Below are positions 1 to 6,877 of a stretch of 19,474 nt of DNA, piece by piece. This stretch comes from Phycisphaerales bacterium (lineage in GTDB: Bacteria > Planctomycetota > Phycisphaerae > SM23-33): assembly GCA_003171235.1 (NCBI GenBank), contig PMYM01000172.1, positions 1-19,474 of the forward strand, given 5' to 3'. A program made the translations under genes and the position numbers. Below the pieces are notes generated by a model that saw only the letters and a list, made by a program, of their open reading frames with translations, ran no database searches and was not told where the DNA came from. Numbering within the stretch: position 1 is the stretch's first letter; the number at the start of each line of letters is the position of its first letter.

Positions 1-17
1 TTAATTATCGGACACCC

Positions 18-122
18 TCGGTACCCAGTAGCCGGTAGCCAGGGGCGGCAAGCGGCAGCGATTCCTATTGGGTGGGAATTCCTGGCTACTGGCTCCTGAC
101 GACCGGCTTCCGGCTTCGGTTA
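18..122. repeat. Heptad-phased inverted repeat after the GH130 gene
   Basis: Two arms built on a 7-base period face each other. The left arm (about 21-60) has units such as CAGTAGC and CGGTAGC. The right arm (81-122) has CCTGGCT (81), ACTGGCT (88), CCTGACG (95), ACCGGCT (102) and TCCGGCT (109). The arms are largely complementary (AGCCGGTAGCCAGG against CCTGGCTACTGGCT, one mismatch) with a short unrelated loop. The right arm ends exactly in the stop codon of the minus-strand GH130 gene (120-122). It could act as a 3'-end hairpin; that role is inferred. Confidence 0.75.
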
Positions 123-1112
123 GAAACGCTCATGGAAGCCCACAGGCAGGTTCTGGGGGGAGTAGGGCGGCAGGGCCATCAGGTAGGCCAGCACCTCGCC
201 GATGTTGGCGGTGGCCAGGGCGACGCAGGTGTCGGCCCCGCCGTAGTACAGCCGCAACTGGCCCTGCTGCAGCACCCAGCCGCAGGGAAAGACCACGTCG
301 GCTACGTCGCCGCTACGCTCGTAAGGCTCGCGCGGGCCGAAAACCCACTCGTCCGTCCGGCGCAGCACTTTGGACGGCTCGTGCTCATCCAGCAGCGCCA
401 GCCCCAGGCGGTAGATCGCCCCGGCGGCCGTGATGCGAACCCCGTGGTACATGATCAGCCAGCCGTGGGCAGTCAAGAGCGGCGGGCAGTTCAAGCCGAT
501 CTTGCCGGCGTCCCACCACCCGCCGTGGCGGGCCCACATCAGCGCCCGGAAGTCGCCCCAGTGCTTCAGGTCGGGCGAATACGACAGCCACATGTGCGCC
601 CCGTGACTTTCGATGTTGCTGCTGGGCCGGTGAATCATCGCCCACCGGCCGCCGAAACGCACGGGGAAGACGGCCGCGTCCTTGTCGTCGGGGGCCATGG
701 CCGCTCCCAACCGTTCAAAGCTCACGAAGTCGCGGGTGCGGGCCAGCGACACCAGGGGCCCGCTCTGGCTGTAGGCGGTGTAGGCGATAAGGTATTCGCC
801 GGTCTCGCTGACGAAGGTGATGCGCGGGTCCTCCACGCCGTAGAGTTCCTCGGGATAATTGGCCGGGTCGGCGCAGAAGGTGGGCTTCTGGTCGATCTGC
901 CAGCCGAAGACCCCGTCGGCGCTGCGGGCGGCGCACAGGTGGCTTATGCCGCGCCGGTCCTCCACCCGCACCAGCAGCAATGTCGTCTGGCCCACCAGCA
1001 CCGCCCCGGCGTTGAAGACGGCGTTGGCCGGATACGGCCAGGCGTCCACCGTCAAGATGGGATTGGCCGGGTGACGCTCGAAAAGTTCACGATGCCATTT
1101 TGCCTTTGCCAA
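120..1112 (-). CDS. GH130 family glycoside phosphorylase/hydrolase
   Basis: A 330-residue protein of glycoside hydrolase family 130, whose members mostly phosphorolyse beta-1,4- or beta-1,2-linked mannosides (mannosyl-glucose or mannooligosaccharide phosphorylases); some are hydrolases. Visible family features are RHPANPILT near residues 13-21, FNAGAVL at 33-39, VEDPRIT at 93-99 with Asp95 as the expected proton donor, PDDKDAAVFP at 141-150, MYHG at 221-224 and YYGGADT at 289-295. There is no signal peptide, so it is probably cytoplasmic. The start is TTG: AAGGAG (1119-1124) lies 6 bases upstream and no in-frame ATG fits better. It is transcribed away from the hydrolase gene at 1351. Substrate linkage cannot be read from sequence alone; the family is certain, the exact activity is not. 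Confidence 0.9.
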   Translation of the reverse strand: MAKAKWHRELFERHPANPILTVDAWPYPANAVFNAGAVLVGQTTLLLVRVEDRRGISHLCAARSADGVFGWQIDQKPTFCADPANYPEELYGVEDPRITFVSETGEYLIAYTAYSQSGPLVSLARTRDFVSFERLGAAMAPDDKDAAVFPVRFGGRWAMIHRPSSNIESHGAHMWLSYSPDLKHWGDFRALMWARHGGWWDAGKIGLNCPPLLTAHGWLIMYHGVRITAAGAIYRLGLALLDEHEPSKVLRRTDEWVFGPREPYERSGDVADVVFPCGWVLQQGQLRLYYGGADTCVALATANIGEVLAYLMALPPYSPQNLPVGFHERF

Positions 1113-1118
1113 GTAACG

Positions 1119-1124
1119 CTCCTT
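1119..1124 (-). promoter_or_regulatory. Ribosome binding site fixing the TTG start of the GH130 gene
   Basis: On the minus strand AAGGAG is followed by a 6-base spacer and TTG (1112-1110). This strong Shine-Dalgarno match supports the non-ATG start. Confidence 0.7.
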
Positions 1125-1350
1125 TTCCAGCAGTTGGCGCCCTCACTATAGAGCGCCTCGGGCCGCCCGCCGTGTAATTTCCCTTGGCGGAAAGCCCATC
1201 ATGTAGTCGGCCTGGCGCCCCCAAGTCAATAGGATGGCCTTCTTCCCGGCCAACTCCCGGTGGCCCGGCCGCCTTCCCGGCTGCTACCATTCTGGCAGGG
1301 ATGCGGGGCGGGCAGGCATCGCCCGCGCAATCCGCTCCCGGGAGAACATC

Positions 1351-2172
1351 ATGGGCAAAGCGATGCGAAAAGCCGTGGGCGTGGCCGCGGTTGTAACGAT
1401 GACGGCCTCGGCGGCCTCGGCCGCCATCAAGACCCAGGCCCTGCCGTACAAGGACGGCCAGACGCAACTGGAGGGCTTTCTGGCCTACGACGACTCGGCC
1501 AAGGGGCCGCAGCCCTTGGTGCTGGTGGTGCACGAATGGTGGGGGCTCAACGACTATGCCAAGGCCCGGGCGGTGCAACTGGCCCAAATGGGCTACGTCG
1601 CCTTCGCCGTGGACATGTACGGCCAGGGCGTCCTGGCCAAGGACGCCAAGGAGGCGGGCGAGCTGGCCGGCAAACTCCGCTCCGACCGCAAGCTGATGCG
1701 CCAGCGGATCATCGCCGGCCTGAACGCTGTCCGCGGCGACCCGCGCGTGGACCCCAAGCGCATCGCCGCCATCGGCTACTGCTTCGGCGGCACGGTGGTG
1801 CTGGAACTGGCCCGCAGCGGGGCCGACATCGCCGGCGTGGTCAGCTTCCACGGCGGGCTGGACACCCCCGACCCCTCCGACGCCAAGAACATCAAGGCCA
1901 GGGTGCTGGCAGCGACCGGGGCGGACGACAAGTCGGTGCCCACCTCGCAAATCCAGGCCTTCGAGGACGAGATGCGCCAGGGCAAGGTGGATTACCAGGT
2001 GCTCATCTACGGCGGCGCGGTGCATGCCTTCACCAACCCCGCCAGCGGCGACGATCCCTCGAAGAACGTGGCCTACAACGCCGCCGCCGACCGCCGAAGC
2101 TGGCAGGCGATGAAGAATTTCTTCGCGGAGATCTTCAAAGCCGCCCCGCCGGCCACCGCCCCGGCGGCGTAG
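1351..2172 (+). CDS. Secreted dienelactone hydrolase-family alpha/beta hydrolase
   Basis: A 273-residue alpha/beta hydrolase of the dienelactone hydrolase (DLH) family. The ATG at 1351 is preceded by GGGAG (1340-1344) with a 6-base spacer and opens a Sec-type signal peptide: basic start, hydrophobic core, cleavage probably after the ASAASAA stretch near residue 24. Longer in-frame extension upstream would place non-hydrophobic Arg/Pro-rich residues first and is rejected. The catalytic triad is visible: Cys144 in GYCFGG, Asp193 in GADDKSVP and His225 in AVHAFTNP, with VVHEWWGLN upstream as in other DLH proteins. Family members hydrolyse lactones or esters; the substrate here is unknown and many secreted planctomycete members have never been assayed. 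It is convergent with the SGNH esterase gene, with only 14 bp between the two stop codons. Confidence 0.9.
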   Translation: MGKAMRKAVGVAAVVTMTASAASAAIKTQALPYKDGQTQLEGFLAYDDSAKGPQPLVLVVHEWWGLNDYAKARAVQLAQMGYVAFAVDMYGQGVLAKDAKEAGELAGKLRSDRKLMRQRIIAGLNAVRGDPRVDPKRIAAIGYCFGGTVVLELARSGADIAGVVSFHGGLDTPDPSDAKNIKARVLAATGADDKSVPTSQIQAFEDEMRQGKVDYQVLIYGGAVHAFTNPASGDDPSKNVAYNAAADRRSWQAMKNFFAEIFKAAPPATAPAA

Positions 2173-2186
2173 CCACATGCCGGGGT

Positions 2187-3170
2187 TTAAGGCTTGCCGG
2201 CGGCGGGCGCGGTGGCGGGCTGTGAAGTGACCACGGGTTGCGAACTGGCCGGGGGCTCTCTCACGCCGATCACCTTGCGCAGCACCTGGGCGTAGGTCGT
2301 CAGCGTCAGGTACGTCCGCAGGCCGTAGCCGTGGGTCTTGAGGGCTTCTTCGGAATAGTCGTTGGCGAAGGCCTTGGGGCAGGAGGGATGTTCCCCGTCG
2401 CCGCTGATCAGGGTCGGGACTTCAGACTTCTCGTACTTCTCCCTGAATTGTGGGGCGGAGCCGTCCCAGTCATCCGGCCGGCGGGTCAGGATCTGGCCGG
2501 CGTAATCGGTCACCGGCAGCTTCAGCGTGGCGGCGAGCTTCAGCACCCGCTCGTTATAGACATCGCATCGGCGGGAGGCCCTGGGCGGAATCGTGCACAG
2601 AATGACGATGCTGCCGTTATCCAGGCACTTCTTTACCGAGTCCGTCAGGTTCTGCTCCCAATCCTTCAAGCCCTGTTCGGGCGCTACCTTGAGGTCCATG
2701 TCGTTGGAGCCGACAAGGATCACGACCACCTCCGGCTTCAAGTCCTTGAGCCACTGGTCGGCATTGTCGAGGATCCACTTGGAGGCCTTGCCGCCCTCGT
2801 GGCCGTACTGCTTGCCCTTCCAGCTCCAGCATTCGTCCTTCATGTAGGACCTGACCAGGTCGTAGTCCTTCCGCATCTGGGGGCTCATGTTCTTGCCGGG
2901 TTCCTTGAGCGGCGACCAGAACTCGCGGGCAGCCGTTATTGAATCCCCAAACATGGCCAGCGTGCCGGGGGTGCCGGTGAACTTGGCGTGCACCTTCTTC
3001 ATGGCCTCGGCGTAGTCGGGCAGGTTCTTGTAGTCTTCCAGGAGCTTGGGGGTAGTCTTTGGGTAATCGGGCCGCTTCCCAAAGGCGCCCGGTTCGTCGG
3101 CCAGTTCGGCCGCCAGGGCGCTCAGGGCCAGAAGTGAAACAGCCAGCAGACCAAGGCAGTGGCGTCGCAT
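2187..3170 (-). CDS. Secreted SGNH/GDSL-type esterase
   Basis: A 327-residue protein with an N-terminal signal peptide (hydrophobic LLAVSLLALSALA, cleavage near residue 21) followed by an SGNH hydrolase fold. Block I is FGDSIT with nucleophile Ser77; block II may be the Gly in EGGKAS (125-130); block III is GSND with Asn156; block V is DGEHPS with Asp258 and His261. All four SGNH blocks are therefore present and it should be an active esterase, probably acting on acylated carbohydrates or lipids outside the cytoplasm. The C-terminal 20 residues are a Ser/Pro/Ala/Thr-rich tail. The start is backed by AGGAG (3176-3180) 5 bases upstream. Substrate not determinable. Confidence 0.88.
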   Translation of the reverse strand: MRRHCLGLLAVSLLALSALAAELADEPGAFGKRPDYPKTTPKLLEDYKNLPDYAEAMKKVHAKFTGTPGTLAMFGDSITAAREFWSPLKEPGKNMSPQMRKDYDLVRSYMKDECWSWKGKQYGHEGGKASKWILDNADQWLKDLKPEVVVILVGSNDMDLKVAPEQGLKDWEQNLTDSVKKCLDNGSIVILCTIPPRASRRCDVYNERVLKLAATLKLPVTDYAGQILTRRPDDWDGSAPQFREKYEKSEVPTLISGDGEHPSCPKAFANDYSEEALKTHGYGLRTYLTLTTYAQVLRKVIGVREPPASSQPVVTSQPATAPAAGKP

Positions 3171-3364
3171 ACAGACTCCTTTTTTGTTCCGGCCGGCAGG
3201 CTGGTTTGGGGTTGCGGGCCGCCGCCGGCTGCGGATATTTGGCTGCAGTCTAGCAATTGCTGCCAGGCCGGTCGAGAGGTTACCGGCCCGCCGGACAGGG
3301 GTGGGGCTCCAAATCGGGGGTTACGACCACCCGGGGGGGGGGCGATTTTACCTGTAAATCAGGA

Positions 3365-3392
3365 TTGCCTGGCCAGGCAAGATGGCTATAAT
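3365..3392 (+). promoter_or_regulatory. Probable sigma70-type promoter with overlapping palindrome, upstream of rpsU
   Basis: TTGCCT (3365-3370) and a perfect TATAAT (3387-3392) are separated by 16 bases, 54 bases before the rpsU start codon. The first half of the -35 box also begins a perfect 16-base palindrome, TTGCCTGGCCAGGCAA (3365-3380), which fills most of the spacer. The palindrome would suit a dimeric repressor or activator; that is inference. Confidence 0.6.
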
Positions 3393-3446
3393 CTTCTGCC
3401 TTGGATTCTATTGGCTACCTGGAGCAGAAAGGAACCGGAATTTCGG

Positions 3447-3629
3447 ATGATCAAAGTCAAGGCAAGAGGCAACGAGTCGGCAGAGCAGATGCTTCGCCGC
3501 TTCAAGAAGATGTGCGAGAAGGAAGGCCTGGTCAAGGACATCAAGCGCAACAGCTACTACGAGAAGCCTTCGGAGCGCAAGCGTCGCCGCATCCGCAAGA
3601 GCATCAAGCGCACCATCCTTGACCGCTAA
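3447..3629 (+). CDS. rpsU: 30S ribosomal protein bS21
   Basis: A 60-residue, very basic protein matching bS21: MIKVKARGNESAEQMLRRFK at the start, then a KRNSYYEKPSERKRRR segment and a basic tail ending RTILDR. In the 30S subunit bS21 lies near the anti-Shine-Dalgarno end of 16S rRNA and aids initiation. An in-frame extension upstream is open but would add about 96 residues unlike any S21, so the start at 3447 is chosen; a weak AAAGGAA (3428-3434) lies 12 bases upstream. It has its own promoter (TATAAT at 3387) and a terminator right behind it (3667-3691), so it is probably transcribed mainly as a single gene ahead of rsfS and argS. Confidence 0.93.
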   Translation: MIKVKARGNESAEQMLRRFKKMCEKEGLVKDIKRNSYYEKPSERKRRRIRKSIKRTILDR

Positions 3630-3666
3630 CGTCACACGCCCCCTAGGTTTGCCAGTTTGGCAGGCG

Positions 3667-3691
3667 CCCGCCAAGGCACCGGCGGGTTTTT
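3667..3691 (+). terminator. Rho-independent terminator after rpsU
   Basis: The stem CCCGCC (3667-3672) pairs with GGCGGG (3681-3686) around an 8-base loop and is followed directly by five T residues (3687-3691). It lies 37 bases after the rpsU stop codon and about 85 bases before rsfS. Confidence 0.8.
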
Positions 3692-3775
3692 GCGTCTTGG
3701 TTGGGGTTCCCTGGTTATGTCGCCCGGTCGGCGTGCGCGCGAATGCGTCCAAGCCGCCCCTGCCGGCCTGATGAG

Positions 3776-4171
3776 ATGAATATGGTTCGTCGCAAACTGA
3801 AAATGCAGCCGGCGCGGGCCTTGGCCATCGAGGCCGCCCGCCTAGCCGAAGAACGCCACGCCACCGACGTGGTGGTGCTGGACCTGCGCGGCATCAGCCC
3901 CGTGACCGACTACTTCGTCATCTTCACCGGCACCAGCGACCGCCAGATGGGCAGCGTGGCCGAGGAAATCATGGGCAAGGCCCGCCTGTACGGCTACCGG
4001 CCCATGGACACGGCCAGCCTGAAATCGAGCCGCTGGGTGCTGCTGGACTTCGTGGACGTGGTGGTGCATGCCTTCGACCAGGTACACCGCAAGTTCTACG
4101 ACCTGGAATTGATCTGGGGCGACTCCCCGCGCGTCCGCTGGAAAAGCACACGAAAAAAAGCTAAAAGCTGA
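3776..4171 (+). CDS. rsfS: Ribosome silencing factor RsfS (DUF143 family)
   Basis: A 131-residue RsfS/Iojap protein. Family members bind uL14 on the 50S subunit and block subunit joining when nutrients are short. The diagnostic core is clear: HATDVVVLDLRGISPVTDYF, then FTGTSDRQ, WVLLDFVDVVVHAF and FYDLELIWGD. The start is uncertain: in-frame ATGs lie at 3776, 3782 and 3803, none with a strong ribosome binding site; 3776 is taken. The last codons and the stop are supplied by the heptad repeat that begins at 4159, so the tail after RVRWKSTRK is repeat-derived. It sits between rpsU and argS, all in one direction, in a translation-related block. Confidence 0.9.
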   Translation: MNMVRRKLKMQPARALAIEAARLAEERHATDVVVLDLRGISPVTDYFVIFTGTSDRQMGSVAEEIMGKARLYGYRPMDTASLKSSRWVLLDFVDVVVHAFDQVHRKFYDLELIWGDSPRVRWKSTRKKAKS

Positions 4172-4256
4172 AAGCTTAAAGCTGAAATAGGAAAGCTCGC
4201 TGATCCCGTCTTCTGTTTTTTAGCTTTCAGCTTTTAGCTTTCAGCTTTGACTTTTA
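4159..4256. repeat. Heptad-phased inverted repeat bridging rsfS and argS
   Basis: The left arm has six units at exact 7-base steps from 4159: AGCTAAA, AGCTGAA (4166), AGCTTAA (4173), AGCTGAA (4180), then ATAGGAA and AGCTCGC. The right arm has AGCTTTC or AGCTTTT units at 4222, 4229, 4236 and 4243, then a degenerate unit. The arms are complementary and would fold into a long imperfect hairpin with a loop of about 20 bases. The rsfS stop codon (4169-4171) lies inside the second unit and the right arm runs up to the argS ATG at 4261, so no separate argS ribosome binding site is visible. Confidence 0.85.
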
Positions 4257-4260
4257 GCCT

Positions 4261-6015
4261 ATGAACATTCGCCGGCAACTGGAAGAGCGGCTTTCGGCGG
4301 CGCTTTTGGCCGCGGTGGGCAAACCCATGCCCGCCATGGTGGCCCCGGCCGCCAAGGCGGAATTCGGCGACTACCAGGCCAACGGCATCATGGCCGCGGC
4401 CAAGGCGGCCAAGACCAACCCGCGCAAACTGGCCGAGGCGGTGCTGGCCAAGGTCGATCTGTCGGGCCTGTCCGAAAAGGTCGAAATCGCCGGGCCGGGC
4501 TTCATCAACATCCACCTGCGCAATGAATTCCTCACCGCCGGCGTAAACGCCCTGGCGGCCGACGCCCGCCTGGGCGTGCCCCCGCCGGACCGCCCGCAGC
4601 GGGTCGTGGTCGATTATTCCGCCCCCAACCTGGCCAAGGAAATGCACGTGGGCCACCTGCGGTCCACCATCATCGGCGACTGCCTGGCCAACCTGCTGGT
4701 ATTCACCGGCCAGGACGTCACCCGCCAGAACCACGTGGGCGACTGGGGCACGCAGTTTGGCATGCTGCTGGCCTACATGGACCGGCTGGGGCAGTCCGGC
4801 CAGTCGGCCGACATCTCCGACCTGGAGGAGTTTTACCGCTCGTCCAAGGCCCTCTTTGACAGCGATGAGGATTTCGCCCGTACCGCCCGCGATTACGTGG
4901 TGCGATTGCAGGCGGGCGATGAACATTGCCGGCGGAACTGGGAGAGCTTCCTGGATCAGTCGCTGCGCCACTGCGAGGAGATTTACCAGGCCCTGGGCGT
5001 GAGGCTGACGCGGGCGGATGTTTACGGCGAATCGGCCTACAACGCCGACCTGCCCAAGGTGGTCGGTGACCTGCGGGCAAAGGGCCTGCTGAAAGAGTCG
5101 CAGGGGGCGCAATGCGTCTTTCTGGACGAGTTCAAGGACGCCGAGGGCCTGCCCCTGCCGGTGATCGTGCAGAAATCCGACGGCGGCTACCTCTACGCCA
5201 CCACCGACCTGGCCGCCATTCGCTACCGGGTGGGGACGCTGCACGCCGACCGCATCCTGTACGTGACGGGGTCTCCGCAGGCATTGCATTTCGCCCAAGT
5301 TTTCGCCGTGGCCCGCAAGGCCGATTTTGCGCCTGGGGACGTGCAGCTTGAGCACATAGGCTTCGGCAGCATGCTGGGGCCCGACGGCAAGCCCTTCAAG
5401 ACCCGCGCCGGCGGCACGGTCAAGCTCATGGAATTGCTGGACGAGGCCAAGAAGCGTGCCTACGAACTGGTCACCGGCAAGAACGCCGCCGACGTGGCCG
5501 CCGGCAGGGCGAACGAGCTGGACGAGCAGCAGCGGCGGGAGGTCGCACGGGCCGTGGGCATCGGGGCGGTCAAGTACGCCGACCTGTCCCAAAACCGCAC
5601 CAGCGATTACGTTTTTTCGTTCGAGAAGATGCTGGCCCTGGACGGCAACACCGCCCCGTACATGCAATACGCCTACGCCCGCGTGATGAGCATATTCCGC
5701 AAGGCCGGCCTGGAAGTCGAGTCGGTTCAGGCCTCACCGATCCAGCTTGATCAGCCGCAGGAGCGGGCCCTGGGTTTGAAGCTGCTGCAGTTTTCCGAGG
5801 TGATCGACTCCGTCGCGGCCAATTGCCAGCCCAACCTGCTGTGTAGCTACCTGTACGACCTGGCTCGCGACTTCACCGGCTTCTACGAGGCCTGCCCGGT
5901 GCTGGATTCACCCGAGCCGGTCCGCTCCAGCCGATTGGCCCTCTCCGCCGGCGCCGCCCGCGTCATCCGCACCGGCCTGGACCTCTTGGGCATACAGACC
6001 GTCGAACAGATGTAG
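4261..6015 (+). CDS. argS: Arginyl-tRNA synthetase
   Basis: A 584-residue class I aminoacyl-tRNA synthetase that charges tRNA-Arg, of usual length. The N-terminal Add-1 domain (about 1-90) starts MNIRRQLEERL as in other ArgRS. The HIGH-type motif is HVGH (His129-His132) in AKEMHVGHLRST, followed by GDWGTQFGML. The KMSKS position reads FKTRAGGTVKL, a degenerate form usual for ArgRS. YMQYAYAR begins the C-terminal anticodon-binding DALR domain, which ends RVIRTGLDLLGIQTVEQM. No Shine-Dalgarno is seen before the ATG because the heptad repeat reaches to it. The stop is followed after one base by another heptad repeat (6017). Confidence 0.97.
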   Translation: MNIRRQLEERLSAALLAAVGKPMPAMVAPAAKAEFGDYQANGIMAAAKAAKTNPRKLAEAVLAKVDLSGLSEKVEIAGPGFINIHLRNEFLTAGVNALAADARLGVPPPDRPQRVVVDYSAPNLAKEMHVGHLRSTIIGDCLANLLVFTGQDVTRQNHVGDWGTQFGMLLAYMDRLGQSGQSADISDLEEFYRSSKALFDSDEDFARTARDYVVRLQAGDEHCRRNWESFLDQSLRHCEEIYQALGVRLTRADVYGESAYNADLPKVVGDLRAKGLLKESQGAQCVFLDEFKDAEGLPLPVIVQKSDGGYLYATTDLAAIRYRVGTLHADRILYVTGSPQALHFAQVFAVARKADFAPGDVQLEHIGFGSMLGPDGKPFKTRAGGTVKLMELLDEAKKRAYELVTGKNAADVAAGRANELDEQQRREVARAVGIGAVKYADLSQNRTSDYVFSFEKMLALDGNTAPYMQYAYARVMSIFRKAGLEVESVQASPIQLDQPQERALGLKLLQFSEVIDSVAANCQPNLLCSYLYDLARDFTGFYEACPVLDSPEPVRSSRLALSAGAARVIRTGLDLLGIQTVEQM

Positions 6016-6016
6016 G

Positions 6017-6050
6017 CAATTGACAATTGTCAATTTTCAATTGTCAATTG
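6017..6050. repeat. Heptad repeat after the argS stop codon
   Basis: CAATTG or CAATTT units start at 6017, 6024, 6031, 6038 and 6045, exactly 7 bases apart. CAATTGACAATTG (6017-6029) is the perfect reverse complement of CAATTGTCAATTG (6038-6050), giving a 13-bp stem with an 8-base loop. The same heptamer appears in comM at 15064-15096. Confidence 0.85.
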
Positions 6051-6054
6051 TAGC

Positions 6055-6200
6055 GGGCATGGCACCCTGCGAGGCGCCTTCATATCCCACGTGCAACAAG
6101 TTGCACGCCCTACGGCGGTGGGACATCGGCCTGCGGCCGATTCGTCCCACCCTACATGCTCTTTTTTCCTGTTCGCGTTGTTGGCGTTGTTCGCGGCTAA
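6055..6200 (-). repeat. Composite dispersed repeat, copy 1
   Basis: Read on the minus strand it matches 15358-15564 module by module: a GCGAACAAC-type 9-base repeat, a hairpin with GTGGGAC/GTCCCAC ends (6118-6150, inner stem ATCGGCC/GGCCGAT), a CGTGCAAC/GTTGCACG hairpin (6090-6107) and GGGTGCCATGCCC at the end. Together with the heptad repeat at 6017 it fills the whole gap between the convergent argS and lipoprotein genes, and its edge contains the lipoprotein stop codon (6197-6199). A T-run at 6162-6167 follows the larger hairpin and might help terminate argS transcripts. Confidence 0.8.
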
Positions 6201-6877
6201 AGCTTGATCGTCGCCGGCGCGGGTTGGGAGGCCGGTGGGCTGGCGGGGGTCGCAGGCGTTTTCTCCGCCAGGAGTTTGCGCCAGGCGGCCGGTTCGTGGC
6301 CGCCGTCCAGGCCGGTGATTTCACGCAGCGAGTTGCGGGCCTGGAAACGCACGCAGAACTCCGCGTCGGAGAGGGCGGCCACCAGCACGTCGACAACGCC
6401 CGGCTGGCGGTAGTGCCGCAGGGCCTTGGCCGCGGCGCAGCGGACCTCGGTGGACGTGTCATTGGCGCTGCGATCGCACAGGGGGCCGGTGGCCTGGGCG
6501 TCCACCATGCTGTCCAAGGCGATGGCCGCGTCCTGCCGAACGGTGGGGTTTGGATCCTGCAAAGCGGCGATGGCCGGGGCGATGTAGCGGGCGTTGCCCC
6601 CGCTGCCCAGCGCCCGCAGGGCGGCGCAGCGCACGGAAGGGTCGCTGTCGCGCTGGGCGATGGCGGCGTAGCCCTTGAGGTAGCTTTCCTGCAGCCCGTA
6701 GCCGTGGCTGGCCAACTCGCAAATGGCCCCCCGCCGCATGTCGGGGTCGGGCGATTCAAACATGGTCTTGATAAGTTCCTGGGGCGACTGCATGCCCATG
6801 TGTTCGGTGGGGTCTTTCTGGGGGCAGCCGGTCAGCAGCGGCAAGCCCAGGGCCAGGAGGGACAACAGTTTCTTCAC
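6197..6877 (-). CDS. HEAT-repeat lipoprotein
   Basis: A 226-residue predicted lipoprotein. The N-terminus VKKLLSLLALGLPLLTGC is a type II signal sequence with lipobox LLTGC and Cys18 as the lipidated residue. The rest consists of about four to five alpha-helical HEAT/armadillo-type repeats, for example DPSVRCAALRALG, NPTVRQDAAIALDSM, STEVRCAAAKALRHY and EFCVRFQARNSLREITG. Such scaffolds bind proteins; the partner is unknown. The start is GTG at 6877, inside GTGA that overlaps the murI stop by 4 bases, with GGGAG a few bases upstream, so translation is probably coupled to murI. A longer in-frame reading into murI is rejected because it would bury the signal sequence. The C-terminal tail is Pro/Ala-rich. 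Confidence 0.85.
   Translation of the reverse strand: MKKLLSLLALGLPLLTGCPQKDPTEHMGMQSPQELIKTMFESPDPDMRRGAICELASHGYGLQESYLKGYAAIAQRDSDPSVRCAALRALGSGGNARYIAPAIAALQDPNPTVRQDAAIALDSMVDAQATGPLCDRSANDTSTEVRCAAAKALRHYRQPGVVDVLVAALSDAEFCVRFQARNSLREITGLDGGHEPAAWRKLLAEKTPATPASPPASQPAPATIKL

Noticed and set aside
72..1151. Plus-strand open frame of 359 codons opposite the GH130 gene
   Set aside because: The opposite strand encodes a full GH130 protein with catalytic motifs; this frame has none.
1234..1350. N-terminal extension of the dienelactone hydrolase from the ATG at 1234
   Set aside because: It would place 39 Arg/Pro-rich residues before a clear signal peptide; the start at 1351 has a good ribosome binding site.
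4234..5667. Long minus-strand open frame of 477 codons opposite argS
   Set aside because: It is antisense to a clear ArgRS, has no family motifs, and its amino-acid composition is typical of reverse frames in high-GC genes.
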